NCBI RefSeq assembly: GCF_900108365.1
Contig: NZ_FNWQ01000002.1
Location: 372,001-436,000 of the forward strand
DNA from: Chryseobacterium culicis
GTDB taxonomy: Bacteria; Bacteroidota; Bacteroidia; Flavobacteriales; Weeksellaceae
DNA length: 64,000 nucleotides
Reading direction: 5' to 3'
Positions 27,245 to 36,105 of this stretch are shown here, piece after piece. The notes below the pieces were generated by a model that was not told the origin of the DNA, ran no database searches, and saw nothing but the letters and a program-made list of their open reading frames with translations. Both the position numbers and the translations under genes were made by a program. The first letter of the stretch is position 1. The number at the start of each line of letters is the position of its first letter.

Positions 27245-27733
27245 ATGAAATTGCAGATACAGCCCATAGGAAATTCTTATTCGGAACAGGCTATAGATTT
27301 GATTTTAACGATTCAGCAGAAAGAGTTTAATATCCCGATTACGATAGAAGATCAGCCCGATCTTTTGCATATAGAAAGCTTTTACAGAGAAGGTGGTGGA
27401 AATTTTTGGGGGGCTTTTGTGGCCGGAGAACTGGTAGGTTCTATTGCTTTGATTAAATTTGACGAAAGGGCAGGAGCCATCAGAAAAATGTTTGTAAAAA
27501 AAGAATTCAGAGGAAAGGAATTGAATATTGCACAGAATTTACTGGATATTTTAATTTCTTTTTGTCGGGAAAACGGAATTGATGACCTTTACCTTGGGAC
27601 GATAACAGTACTGAAAGCAGCACAGCGCTTCTATGAAAGAAACCATTTTGTAAAGGTTGAAAAAGGAAATCTTCCTGTGAAGTTTCCTCTGATGAGCGCA
27701 GACGATGTTTTCTATCATTTAAATATTGACTGA
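27245..27733 (+). CDS. GNAT-family N-acetyltransferase (with MarR partner)
   Basis: 162 residues of GNAT fold. Motif A is AIRKMFVKKEFRGKELNIAQNLLDILISFC (about 79-108), with RGKE in place of the more usual Q/RGxGxG. Motif B follows as IDDLYLGTITVLKAAQRFYERNHFVKVE. It is first in a two-gene operon; the MarR-family gene starts two bases after its stop. In other bacteria MarR and GNAT domains are found fused in one protein, so this pair may be the split form. The substrate is unknown. Confidence 0.85.
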   Translation: MKLQIQPIGNSYSEQAIDLILTIQQKEFNIPITIEDQPDLLHIESFYREGGGNFWGAFVAGELVGSIALIKFDERAGAIRKMFVKKEFRGKELNIAQNLLDILISFCRENGIDDLYLGTITVLKAAQRFYERNHFVKVEKGNLPVKFPLMSADDVFYHLNID

Positions 27734-27735
27734 AT

Positions 27736-28218
27736 ATGAATGTCATTAACGAAGCAGGAATTCTTGCGATATCCACCAGGCTGCACCGCCTCAGTGAACA
27801 GCTAAGGAAAGACGGAGCGCTCATCTATAAAGCTTTTGGAATTGATTTCGAGCTGAAATGGTTCCCGGTTATTTTTACCATTTATAAAAAAGAAATAGCC
27901 AGTGTAGTAGAAATAGCCAACGAAATAGGGTACACCCATCCCTCCACAATCGCGCTGCTGAAAGAAATTGAAAAGCAGGAACTCATCCGGTGGGAAAAGG
28001 ATAAACAGGATGAAAGAAAAAGACTCTTTAAGCTGACTTCCCAAGGTAATGAGCTGGTTGATAAAATGAAACCCGTCTGGGAACTGATGTCACAGGTTTT
28101 GGGAGAAATTTCTGATAATAAAAACAATCTGCTTGCAGCCATTGATGAAGCGGAAGAAAAAATTGCAAACCAGTCTTTTTATCAGAGAGCACTGCAGGTT
28201 AAGAATACAAAAAAATAA
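27736..28218 (+). CDS. MarR-family transcriptional regulator
   Basis: 160 residues. The winged helix is readable: WFPVIFTIYKKEIASVVEIANEIGYTHPSTIALLKEIEKQELIRW, with the wing DKQDERKRLFKLTSQGNELVDKMKPVWELM, the DERKR...LT pattern typical of MarR. It is translationally linked to the GNAT gene (two-base gap), and a palindrome overlaps their promoter, so autorepression relieved by a small molecule is likely. No clear terminator follows in the next 190 bases. Confidence 0.9.
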   Translation: MNVINEAGILAISTRLHRLSEQLRKDGALIYKAFGIDFELKWFPVIFTIYKKEIASVVEIANEIGYTHPSTIALLKEIEKQELIRWEKDKQDERKRLFKLTSQGNELVDKMKPVWELMSQVLGEISDNKNNLLAAIDEAEEKIANQSFYQRALQVKNTKK

Positions 28219-28410
28219 ACCGGCTGGTATATTAGCCGATTTATTCACACACTTAGATGACTTGGAAAGTAATGAAATTACTGCTGTATCAAAAGTAAAT
28301 ACTTCCTTTGATTACTTAGATCCTTTACAATATTACTATATAATTACTTATTACCATTACGGTTTCCAGTAAGGAAATTTAATAAATTATCTTATAGCAT
28401 GCTGAAAATC

Positions 28411-28445
28411 AGAAGCCCCGCCAATTTTGGGCGGGGCTTCTATAT
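28411..28445 (-). terminator. Terminator after TonB-dependent receptor gene
   Basis: Perfect 12-bp GC-rich stem AGAAGCCCCGCC/GGCGGGGCTTCT with a seven-base loop. The T run on the minus side is modest. Confidence 0.8.
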
Positions 28446-28460
28446 GGTTAAAAAGTGATC

Positions 28461-31070
28461 TTAGAATCTTAAAGTAGCTGCAACAGACCAGGTTCTCCCG
28501 AAACCAAGAAACCCTGTATTGCCATCTGCAACACCCTGATAAACTCTACCGGCATCCTGATAGGTTTTTCCTGCATCAGGGCCGTTGGCAATTTTATCAC
28601 CTGCAAAAATGTTAGAACTTAATTCAGAGATATAATATTTGTTGAACAGATTGTAAACATTCGCTCTCAGTGTTAAAGATTTTTTTGCATCAAGTGTGAA
28701 TTTATAAGATGCACCTACATCAAATAAATGATAGCTTGGCAATTTCACAATTCCTTTTTCTCTTGCTGCTTCGGTAAGGAAATTGATAGGATTGAATTGT
28801 GCATAGAGCTTGTCATAATATTCCCAGTTGGCATCAATGCTGAATGCTTTAGTAATATTATAATCAGCCCCGATGCTTGCTGTGGTTTGAGCAGCATCGC
28901 CCACTTTCAGGTCTTTGATATTGATTACTCCGGTAGCTCCTGCAATTTCCTGGTTGTTCTGAACATCCAGAATGTTGAAGTTGGCGTTTCCTTTATATTT
29001 CCAGTTACCCAATGATAACATACCTCTAAGTTTAAGGTTGGCGAAAGGTCTTGCCTTTGCTTCCAGCTCGACACCCTGGTGCACCTGGCCTACGTTCAGC
29101 GCATTATAGAAATAAGCATTTCCGAGACTTAACTGGGAGAATTTCGCAACATCCGCCGCAGTAGCGTTGAACGTTCTTGAAATAAACCTGTCATCCCACT
29201 GCGTTCTGTAAGCGTTGATGTTTACATCCACATAACGGGATTTGAAACCATATCCTAACTCTACAGAGAAAATTCTTTCATTTTTTGCATCGTTATAAAT
29301 ATTCTGGTTGGATGGGAATAAGGCATTGAATAAAGGCTGTCTTGAAATAACCCCTGTATTGAAAAATACATTATGATGATCATCAATATTATAATTGGCA
29401 CCTCCTTTTACGATATATCCTGTTTTATGATACCATTTGGTTTCCTGGTTTCCCGGAGTATACAGCATATAATCCACTCTCTTATAATACTGCTCAGAAA
29501 CGGATCCCTGAACGGATGCACTCAGTTTGTCTGAGCTGTATTCAACCATTCCATAGATACCCGCCCATTTTACCAAACCTTCATTATGGATAGACACTTT
29601 CTGAGCATCTTTAAGCTTTGTAAGCGGCTCCGGCTTTACGGTCTGGTTAATATAATATCCTTTTGGAGCATTGGCCGTATTGGGTACATATAATGCATCA
29701 GATCCCAGCATATCAGTGATGATATCATACAGTGCTCCTTTGTAGGTTTTAAGATCAATCCCTCCGTTAAAGGTCCAGTTATTTTTCTTATAATTAAGGT
29801 CAGCAATTACACCATACCAGTCATGAGCATTGATGCTCTGTTTTCTTACGATCCCATTGGTTCCGTTCAGAGTAGCTACATACTGTCCGTTATAGTCGGT
29901 GGGAGAGCCCGCAGGAGCAGTGAAGGTTGATTTCTGGAAAGTATTTCCGTTATAATCCGTTACCATGCCGCCTCTGTTATAGCGATAAATCATATCCCAG
30001 TTAATAGTACCGTCTCCGCCTGCACCATAATTCATGAAATTCATGGTTTGTCCGGCTGCATTTTTGATCGAACCGTTAAGCCCGGTACCTCCGCCGCCAC
30101 GTCCCCATGAACCATAAAGAACTGTAGATAATTTCAGATTATCGTTCATATTCCAGTCCCAGTTTAATGATGCGATCGGCTTGTGGTAGAAGTTAGGCGC
30201 TAAATTGAACTGAGAACCATTCAGCATACCTGTTTGTGGGTTGTACCTTCTTCCGTATGTTTCAAACTGCTGCAGGGTTGCTACATTAGCTCCGGTTGCA
30301 GAAGACCTCCTTGTGTCGTGTACCTGTGGCGCTCCGGTAGCGATAAAGTTGAATGCATGTTTTTCGTTTGGCTTAAATCCGGTTGAGAAAAACCAGGAAT
30401 AACCTTCTCCCTGCGTTCCGTTGATGTACCCATCACCCTGCCAGCGGGAAAGCAAAACGGTAGTTCCCCATTTGTTCTTTAACCCTGAAGAATACATAGC
30501 AGATATTCTGGAGTAGTTATCATTACCTACTTCGCCCTTGATCATTGCTTTCTGCTCAGAATCGGTAGCTTTGGTGACAATGTTTATTGTTCCCCCTACT
30601 GAAGGAACTACAAATTTGGAAGCTCCCAAACCTCTCTGGATCTGGATATTGCTCGCAATATCAGCTAATCCGGTCCAGTTAGACCAGTACACCGTACCTC
30701 CCTGCATGTCATTCACAGGCTGTCCGTTGATAATAACGGCAATGTTAGCTCCGTCAAAACCTCTCATGTTGATTCTGCTGTCTCCGAATCCTCCACCTAC
30801 TTTGGTTACGTAAACGGATGGGGTAGACTTCATAATTTCAGGAAATTCTCTGTTTCCCAATTTCTCCTGAATTTCTGCTGCTTTGATGTTGGAAACCGCA
30901 ACAGGAGTTTTTCTCTCTTTGGCTGTTTGGGATAGGTTTCTACCTACCAACATAACCTCATCAATAGATTTTGATTTGTCTAAAGAATCCTTCGTACTCT
31001 GCCCATAATATATGGCGGCCGTAGGTAATACAAGCGCTATAATAAGTCGCTTTTTAAAAGTAATGCTCAT
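28461..31070 (-). CDS. TonB-dependent outer-membrane receptor
   Basis: 869 residues: signal peptide, a TonB-box/plug domain (about 30-170, with RKTPVAVSNIKAAEIQEKLG, RINMRGFDGANIAVIINGQPVND and SVGGTINIVTK), then a 22-strand-type barrel ending in the aromatic residue of TWSVAATLRF. It has no N-terminal carboxypeptidase-like domain and no SusD partner, so it is not a SusC-type glycan importer. The neighbours give no clue to the ligand, and no Fur-like box is evident. It is monocistronic. Confidence 0.92.
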   Translation of the reverse strand: MSITFKKRLIIALVLPTAAIYYGQSTKDSLDKSKSIDEVMLVGRNLSQTAKERKTPVAVSNIKAAEIQEKLGNREFPEIMKSTPSVYVTKVGGGFGDSRINMRGFDGANIAVIINGQPVNDMQGGTVYWSNWTGLADIASNIQIQRGLGASKFVVPSVGGTINIVTKATDSEQKAMIKGEVGNDNYSRISAMYSSGLKNKWGTTVLLSRWQGDGYINGTQGEGYSWFFSTGFKPNEKHAFNFIATGAPQVHDTRRSSATGANVATLQQFETYGRRYNPQTGMLNGSQFNLAPNFYHKPIASLNWDWNMNDNLKLSTVLYGSWGRGGGGTGLNGSIKNAAGQTMNFMNYGAGGDGTINWDMIYRYNRGGMVTDYNGNTFQKSTFTAPAGSPTDYNGQYVATLNGTNGIVRKQSINAHDWYGVIADLNYKKNNWTFNGGIDLKTYKGALYDIITDMLGSDALYVPNTANAPKGYYINQTVKPEPLTKLKDAQKVSIHNEGLVKWAGIYGMVEYSSDKLSASVQGSVSEQYYKRVDYMLYTPGNQETKWYHKTGYIVKGGANYNIDDHHNVFFNTGVISRQPLFNALFPSNQNIYNDAKNERIFSVELGYGFKSRYVDVNINAYRTQWDDRFISRTFNATAADVAKFSQLSLGNAYFYNALNVGQVHQGVELEAKARPFANLKLRGMLSLGNWKYKGNANFNILDVQNNQEIAGATGVINIKDLKVGDAAQTTASIGADYNITKAFSIDANWEYYDKLYAQFNPINFLTEAAREKGIVKLPSYHLFDVGASYKFTLDAKKSLTLRANVYNLFNKYYISELSSNIFAGDKIANGPDAGKTYQDAGRVYQGVADGNTGFLGFGRTWSVAATLRF

Positions 31071-31488
31071 GAAATAAACTAGCGTGTTTGATTTTAAGGC
31101 TGCAAAGATGGATAATTATTTTTGAATTAAGTATTAAATCTTCCGGAAGTGAGTTCATAAGGCACATGAATTATGCACGGTTACTGGTTTTTTGATTGTA
31201 TTAAATCAGTTCATGGCTTTAATTTACAGTTGGTTACAGGTTTTACTCATAATGAAAGTGATTTTTGTTATGAAATTAATTACTGTACCGAATCGGATGT
31301 TTTACCTGAAGCAGCAAATGATCTGTATCATCCTGTTGGAAATTAAAAATTATGTCTAGTTTATCAATGTCTTCCTTTGCTGCCTACCTGTTTCCACCTG
31401 CAATTTTAGATACCACATCTCATTAGTTAAGGCAAAAATGGTCTTATAGTTGTAGATTCACTACCATCAAACACTAAATTATTATATT
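31071..31488. other. Intergenic region upstream of TonB receptor and YciF-like gene
   Basis: 418 bases between divergent genes. On the minus strand a CATCTTTG box close to the receptor start is one base off the -7 consensus. The only open frame of note is the 57-codon frame listed separately at 31173-31346. Confidence 0.4.
31173..31346 (+). CDS. Possible 57-residue small protein
   Basis: ATG-initiated frame with an even amino-acid mix: aromatic-rich start MHGYWFFDCIKSVHGF, three Cys residues, acidic C-terminal half. It is not preceded by a convincing promoter and no family is recognised. It may be a chance frame. Confidence 0.2.
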   Translation: MHGYWFFDCIKSVHGFNLQLVTGFTHNESDFCYEINYCTESDVLPEAANDLYHPVGN

Positions 31489-32073
31489 ATGGAAACTAAG
31501 ACGGCAACCAAAAAATCACCTGCCAAAAAAACAACAACTGCAAAAACTTCCGCGAAAGCATCTGCCAAAACTCCGGCCAAAAAAAATGCAGCGAAACAAT
31601 TGGAAGATCTTTTTGAAGATTCATTAAAGGATATCTATTGGGCTGAAAAAGCATTGCTGAAAGCATTGCCCACAATGATGAAAAATGCCACCAGTGAAAA
31701 GCTTAAAACAGCAATTGACAAGCACATTACTGAGACGGAAGGTCATGTTGAAAGACTCGAAGAATGTTTTAAAGCATTAGGAAAAAAAGCTCAGGCTAAG
31801 AAATGTGATGCTATGCAGGGACTGCTGGATGAAGGGAAAAGTATCATTGAGGAGACAGAACCGGGAGCAGTGAGAGATGCAGGAATTATTGCTGCTGCTC
31901 AAAAAGTGGAACACTATGAGATCGCTACCTACGGTACCCTTGCAGCATTCGCAAAAGTGCTGAAAGAGGAAGAATGTCTTAAAAATCTTTTGAGCACATT
32001 AGAAGAGGAGAAAAAATGCGATGAACTGCTAACGAAAGTTGCTGATACCAATCTGAACAGCAAAGCAAAGTAA
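31489..32073 (+). CDS. YciE/YciF-like ferritin-superfamily protein (DUF892) with histone-like tail
   Basis: 194 residues. The first 38 are almost only Lys, Ala, Thr, Ser and Pro (TATKKSPAKKTTTAKTSAKA...), like histone H1 or AlgP tails, and could bind DNA or polyphosphate. From residue 40 a four-helix DUF892 domain follows: QLEDLFEDSLKDIYWAEKALLKALPTMMKNA, HITETEGHVERLEECFKALGKKAQAKKCDAMQGLLDE, and AAQKVEHYEIATYGTLAAFAKVL, with the Glu and His residues expected of a ferritin-type di-metal site. The family is stress-linked. It is monocistronic with its own terminator. Confidence 0.88.
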   Translation: METKTATKKSPAKKTTTAKTSAKASAKTPAKKNAAKQLEDLFEDSLKDIYWAEKALLKALPTMMKNATSEKLKTAIDKHITETEGHVERLEECFKALGKKAQAKKCDAMQGLLDEGKSIIEETEPGAVRDAGIIAAAQKVEHYEIATYGTLAAFAKVLKEEECLKNLLSTLEEEKKCDELLTKVADTNLNSKAK

Positions 32074-32091
32074 TAGTATACAAGCATAATA

Positions 32092-32126
32092 AAAAGGAGA
32101 CTGAATTTATTCGGTCTCTTTTTTTG
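32092..32126 (+). terminator. Terminator after YciF-like gene
   Basis: Stem AAGGAGAC/GTCTCTTT with a loop of about twelve bases, followed by a T run. Confidence 0.75.
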
Positions 32127-32192
32127 CTGTTGAGCGTTGAAGTAGATAAAAAAAATTGTTTTTAATACAACCAAAAAAAGTGGTATTATAAT

Positions 32193-32226
32193 TTTGATTG
32201 TTTTTGTATCATTTTTAATATTTTTG
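32193..32226 (+). promoter_or_regulatory. Candidate alkB promoter
   Basis: TTTG at 32193-32196 and TATTTTTG at 32219-32226 with a 22-base spacer (a second TTG at 32198 gives 18). The start codon is about 70 bases downstream. Confidence 0.5.
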
Positions 32227-32294
32227 CAGATATTATTTGTATCAATTTATTTTCTCAGATACCGTAACGTTTTCTATCATTAAGAATAAAAAAT

Positions 32295-32906
32295 ATGACC
32301 CAGCTAAGTTTATTCGACTCAGAAGATTTATATGAATTTCCAAAAGACCTGCTGGAATACAGAGCGCATTTCCTGAGCCGGGATGAAGCTGACCACCTTA
32401 AGAACCATTTGCTTCAAACAGCTCCCTGGAAGCAGCGTACCCAGAAAATGTATGATAAAACGGTTCTGACGCCACGCTTAACAGCCTGGTATGGTGATCA
32501 TAAAACGGCTTACCCATTGGGAGATGGTGAAGTAGATCGTAATTTATGGACTCCCGAACTGTTTTCTTTAAAGCAAAGAATAGAGGAACTATTTGGATAT
32601 CAGTTCAATTCTGTACTGCTAAATCTCTATAGAGATCATAATGATTCTGTTGCCTGGCATCGGGATAAGGAAAGCAGGTACGGAAACCGTCCGGTAATTG
32701 CCTCCATAAGTTTAGGACAGACCAGAAACTTTGATTTCCGCAAGAAAGATCATCATCAGAGTAAATACAGCCTGCCTCTTCCTCATGGCTCATTATTAAT
32801 CATGAAAGGAGATCTGCAGGAAAACTGGGAACATAGAATCGCTAAGTCGGTAACCTCAATGAAGGAACGTATTAATCTTACATTCCGGTTAGTTCGTGGA
32901 TTATAA
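32295..32906 (+). CDS. alkB: AlkB-family Fe(II)/2-oxoglutarate dioxygenase
   Basis: Oxidative demethylase that repairs N1-methyladenine and N3-methylcytosine in DNA or RNA, 203 residues. The iron ligands are visible: His122 and Asp124 in WHRDKESRYG and His180 in NWEHRIAK. The 2-oxoglutarate-binding arginines lie in ERINLTFR (Arg192, Arg198). The nucleotide-recognition lid contains TPRLTAWYGD. It resembles the eukaryotic ALKBH2/3-like branch common in Bacteroidota. It seems monocistronic. Confidence 0.93.
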   Translation: MTQLSLFDSEDLYEFPKDLLEYRAHFLSRDEADHLKNHLLQTAPWKQRTQKMYDKTVLTPRLTAWYGDHKTAYPLGDGEVDRNLWTPELFSLKQRIEELFGYQFNSVLLNLYRDHNDSVAWHRDKESRYGNRPVIASISLGQTRNFDFRKKDHHQSKYSLPLPHGSLLIMKGDLQENWEHRIAKSVTSMKERINLTFRLVRGL

Positions 32907-33030
32907 AATGTTTATTCATAATATTTTATGAAAATATTATATGGCGTTAAATCTTTTTTTGGCAGATAAATTGTTGCTGTTATAAAGAAGATCATTGGAC
33001 TTCACTCATATCACTTAAAAATTTATTATT

Positions 33031-33642
33031 ATGAAAAATCTTGTAGTAACCATTTTTGCAGTAGCTGCATTGACAGCCTGTAAGAAAAATGACCAGACAC
33101 CGCCTGCCCAATCTGCTGAAAGTACAGCAATGTCTTCTCCCGCTGATTCCGGAATGACGGTAAGTGACTCCAGTAAAGTGTCAGATCCAAAAGACCAGAA
33201 AACGGCTTTGAGCGATCAGGACAAAAAATTTGCAGATGCCGCAGCAGTGGGAGGGATGATGGAAGTAATGATGGGAAAACTGGCAGAAACCAATGCTGAA
33301 AATGCTGTTGTAAAATCTCTGGGAACAATGATGGTAACAGATCATACCAAAGCAAACGATGAGCTTAAAAGCTGGGCCTCTGCTAACGGTTATACGCTTC
33401 CTGCAAGTTTGGATGCTGAAAAGCAGAAGATGTATGATGATCTGAAAGCTAAGAAAGGAAAAGACTTTGACAAAAAATATACAGATCTCATGGTGAGCGA
33501 TCATAAAGAGGATGTAGAAGCATTTAAAAAAGAAGCTGCAGAAGGATCAGAAGCTTCACTAAAATCTTTTGCCTCTAAAACGCTTCCCACGCTTGAACAT
33601 CATTTAAAAGAGTCGGAAAAAGCGAAAAACGCTGTTAAATAA
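33031..33642 (+). CDS. DUF4142 lipoprotein
   Basis: 203 residues. A lipobox LTAC puts the anchor at Cys17, after a short signal. A Ser/Asp-rich linker reaches to about residue 65, then a ferritin-like helical DUF4142 domain follows: KFADAAAVGGMMEVMMGKLAETNAENAVVKSLGTMMVTDHTKANDELKSWA, and TDLMVSDHKEDVEAFKKEAAEG. His residues in the DH(T/K) motifs recur. It is probably held in the periplasm or outer membrane; the family is often next to stress genes, as here (YciF-like, helical bundle protein). Its biochemical role is unknown. Confidence 0.85.
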   Translation: MKNLVVTIFAVAALTACKKNDQTPPAQSAESTAMSSPADSGMTVSDSSKVSDPKDQKTALSDQDKKFADAAAVGGMMEVMMGKLAETNAENAVVKSLGTMMVTDHTKANDELKSWASANGYTLPASLDAEKQKMYDDLKAKKGKDFDKKYTDLMVSDHKEDVEAFKKEAAEGSEASLKSFASKTLPTLEHHLKESEKAKNAVK

Positions 33643-33731
33643 TGTAAGAGTATATGACCTGCATCATAAGACGAACAAAATAGATTTGATATTTTTGAAA
33701 AGATTAAATATTATTTTGTTCTTGATTATTA

Positions 33732-33760
33732 AGCTCCTCTTTTTTAAGAGGAGTTTTTTT
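33732..33760. terminator. Bidirectional terminator between DUF4142 and helical-bundle genes
   Basis: Stem CTCCTCTT/AAGAGGAG with a T loop and a T run. The two genes converge on it, and it touches the stop of the minus-strand gene. Confidence 0.85.
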
Positions 33761-34220
33761 ATTCTTTCTTTTTGTATTCTTCAATTTTCTTAAACTTCCG
33801 GTAAGAGTCTTTCAGATTGCGAAGCTGCTCAGAAACTGTAGTAACAGCTTTTCCGCTAAGATCACCGCTGTCCAGCGCATTTTGATACGCTTCTATAGCT
33901 GCTTTTTCCCCAAAAACAACATTTTCCAAAGTAGATTCTATCAGATTTCCCATGGTGAAAGAATTTTTAATATCAATCCATGTTCTGTGAACAGCTCCTG
34001 CCACGGATGTTGAATCTTCCGGAGTTCCCTGTTTTTCTGTGATGAGGTTTATAAGTTCATTCTTCATGATTTTCGATTGTGAGATCATATGATCATATTC
34101 ATCTTTTACATCAGGATACATTTCCCAAACTTTTCCTTCCACTTTCTCGAAGCCTTCAATTCTGTCATTGGTAATGTGAAGCAAATCATTCAGTACCGAT
34201 ATTTCTTTTTGATGGTCCAT
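33759..34220 (-). CDS. PA2169-type four-helix-bundle protein (DUF2383)
   Basis: 153 residues from the ATG at 34220 (MDHQKEISVLNDLLHIT). A further in-frame start 36 bases upstream would add MYYLCLILKIYS, which fits the family badly. The helices ISVLNDLLHITNDRIEGFEKVE, DEYDHMISQSKIMKNELINLI, TLENVVFGEKAAIEAYQNALD and TVSEQLRNLKDSYRKFKKIEEY give a ferritin-like bundle as in the PA2169/DUF2383 family, with Glu and His residues in the usual places. It is a likely stress protein of unknown activity, cytoplasmic because it has no signal peptide. Confidence 0.85.
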   Translation of the reverse strand: MDHQKEISVLNDLLHITNDRIEGFEKVEGKVWEMYPDVKDEYDHMISQSKIMKNELINLITEKQGTPEDSTSVAGAVHRTWIDIKNSFTMGNLIESTLENVVFGEKAAIEAYQNALDSGDLSGKAVTTVSEQLRNLKDSYRKFKKIEEYKKKE

Positions 34221-34364
34221 ACTATAAATTTTTAAAATTAAACATAAATAATACACTAAATTATCGTTTACAGGCCCGGTTTTTTATAATCCTGATCATA
34301 TACAGTAAAAAATAAAATTCTGATGTATTCCTTTTTCCGGAAAAAAGCTGCACCTTTGCCTCAA

Positions 34365-34451
34365 CAATGGGGTGCTACAGATTACAGTGGCTGAGATGAT
34401 ACCCAGGAATATATTCCACACCTGATCCGGATAATGCCGGTGTAGGGATTG
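34365..34451 (+). promoter_or_regulatory. TPP riboswitch (THI element)
   Basis: All conserved blocks of the thiamin-pyrophosphate aptamer are present in order: GGGGTGC, GGCTGAGATGATACCC, ACCTGATCCGGATAATGCCGG and GTAGGGA, closed by a CAAT/ATTG P1 stem. The aptamer ends 40 bases before the pnuT start, so control may be at translation; no clear terminator hairpin lies between them. A CACCTTTG box just upstream (one base off the -7 consensus) may start the transcript. Confidence 0.95.
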
Positions 34452-34490
34452 CGTATTAATCATCTCATCATTTGATTTCTAACAATTATT

Positions 34491-35087
34491 ATGATGCAGG
34501 ACATTTTAAAACAAATTACCTTACCGGAATGGTTCGGAGTCTTATTTTCAGTCATTCAGGTCTTACTGGCCCGTAAAAACAATGTCAACAATTATCTTTT
34601 CGGAATTGCAGGTATTCTCCTTACCCTGTATGTAATGCTTACATCAAAGCTGTATGCAGAGTTTACATTAAACCTGTATTATCTGATCATGAGTCTGTAT
34701 GGATGGATGTACTGGAAATTCGGGAAGCAAAAATCCGAAAGGGAAATTTCTGTTACCACGAGCACTGAAAAATGGATTGCAGGTGGAATTGTTCTGGGGA
34801 CGTTTATCTTATTCTGGTTCTTCCTTACTCATTATACAGACTCGGATGTGCCGGTCTGGGACTCTCTTGTAAGTGCTTTTGCCTGGGCAGGAATGTGGCT
34901 GATGGCGAGACGTAAAATTGAAAACTGGATTATATTGAACATCAGTAACATCATCTCGATCCCGTTGATGATTCATAAGGAATTATATCTCTATGCTGTT
35001 TTAACTTCATTCTTGTTTTTAGTGGCCATTTCCGGATATATAGAATGGCAGAAAATTATTAAAGCCAACGCCAATGCTCAGTCTTAA
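34491..35087 (+). CDS. pnuT: PnuC-family transporter, probable thiamin transporter PnuT
   Basis: 198 residues, about seven membrane segments, of the PnuC fold. The conserved WxxYGWMYWKFG-type segment (LYGWMYWKFGKQ) and AWAGMWLMARRKIENWIILNISNIISIPLMI are typical. Family members import nicotinamide riboside, riboflavin or thiamin by facilitated diffusion with intracellular phosphorylation. A TPP riboswitch directly upstream points to thiamin as the substrate, hence PnuT. It overlaps the next gene by 14 bases. Confidence 0.9.
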   Translation: MMQDILKQITLPEWFGVLFSVIQVLLARKNNVNNYLFGIAGILLTLYVMLTSKLYAEFTLNLYYLIMSLYGWMYWKFGKQKSEREISVTTSTEKWIAGGIVLGTFILFWFFLTHYTDSDVPVWDSLVSAFAWAGMWLMARRKIENWIILNISNIISIPLMIHKELYLYAVLTSFLFLVAISGYIEWQKIIKANANAQS

Positions 35088-36105
35088 AGACATCAGACAA
35101 AAACTTCACGGAGCTTCTGTAATTCCTGATGAGGTATTGCAGCATATTCATGAGGGGAAATTCCTTACAATTTGGGTACCCCAAAAATACGGAGGTCTGG
35201 GCTGTCGTTTTGAGGACGGATTGAAAGCATTATTCGGGTGGGCGGCAACCGATGGAAGTTTTGGCTGGATGCTGACACTTTGTGCCGGAGCTAATTATTT
35301 TTCCAGAAACCTTACACCTGAAATTGCCCAATCACTGTTCACCCATTCTCAAACCTGTTTCGGAGGAAGCGGAATGATTGGCGGAACAGCAGAACGGCAG
35401 AATAATAATGCCTATCTGATTAACGGGTCATGGAATTTCGCAACAGGGGCACCCCATCTGACGCATTTTACCCTGAATGCTGTAATTACAGAGAACGGAC
35501 AACCTGTAACGGATAAAAACGGCAATGAGATCATTCGCTCATTTGTAATTCCTAAAAAGTATGCTGAAATCATCCCAAACTGGAAATCCATAGGAATGAA
35601 AGCCAGCGGAACGTATTCTTTCATTATTAAAAATACTATAGTAAGTGAAGATTTTAGTTTTGTTTACGATACCTTTTTCACAAATGACATTTTGGACAGT
35701 ATTCCATTTCGGACTTTTGCGGATCTGACACTTTTGGTCAATTATCTCGGAATGGCATCTCATTTTATGGAGGAAGCACAAACTATTCGTCCGGAGATCA
35801 GTTTTAAAAGCTTTGATAAATCTTTAGAAAAACATTTAGAAAATGTATTAAGTCTTGCCAGGGAGATCGAAAATATACTTGGTGATCATAAAGAAATTTC
35901 AGAAGATAAGCAAAATGAGATTCATAAGTATGGAGTAGAGCTGGTGCAAAAATTGTCCTGCCGGATTCTTACCGTTTACACTCAATTGGGAATACGGGCA
36001 ACGGATCGTAACTCTGCCATTTATCAGATATTCTGTGATTATTTTACAGCAGCCATGCATTCCAATTTCAGGCCTTCTGCTGATGAGCAGAATTTTTCTT
36101 TCTGA
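35074..36105 (+). CDS. Acyl-CoA-dehydrogenase-like flavoprotein in thiamin operon
   Basis: 343 residues with the acyl-CoA dehydrogenase layout: an N-terminal helical part (LTIWVPQKYGGLGCRFEDGLKALFGWAATDGSFGWMLTLC), a beta middle domain (SCWN-like NGSWNFATGAPHLTHF, WKSIGMKASGTYSF), and a C-terminal helical bundle. It resembles the monooxygenase/DszC-like branch more than beta-oxidation enzymes and is shorter than usual; the catalytic Glu is not obvious. Its start overlaps the end of pnuT by 14 bases, so it must be under the TPP riboswitch and is probably linked to thiamin use or breakdown. That role is inference. Confidence 0.75.
   Translation: MLSLKDIRQKLHGASVIPDEVLQHIHEGKFLTIWVPQKYGGLGCRFEDGLKALFGWAATDGSFGWMLTLCAGANYFSRNLTPEIAQSLFTHSQTCFGGSGMIGGTAERQNNNAYLINGSWNFATGAPHLTHFTLNAVITENGQPVTDKNGNEIIRSFVIPKKYAEIIPNWKSIGMKASGTYSFIIKNTIVSEDFSFVYDTFFTNDILDSIPFRTFADLTLLVNYLGMASHFMEEAQTIRPEISFKSFDKSLEKHLENVLSLAREIENILGDHKEISEDKQNEIHKYGVELVQKLSCRILTVYTQLGIRATDRNSAIYQIFCDYFTAAMHSNFRPSADEQNFSF

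Noticed and set aside
28461..31070. SusCD-type glycan uptake locus
   Set aside because: The receptor lacks the N-terminal SusC-type extension and no SusD gene is adjacent.
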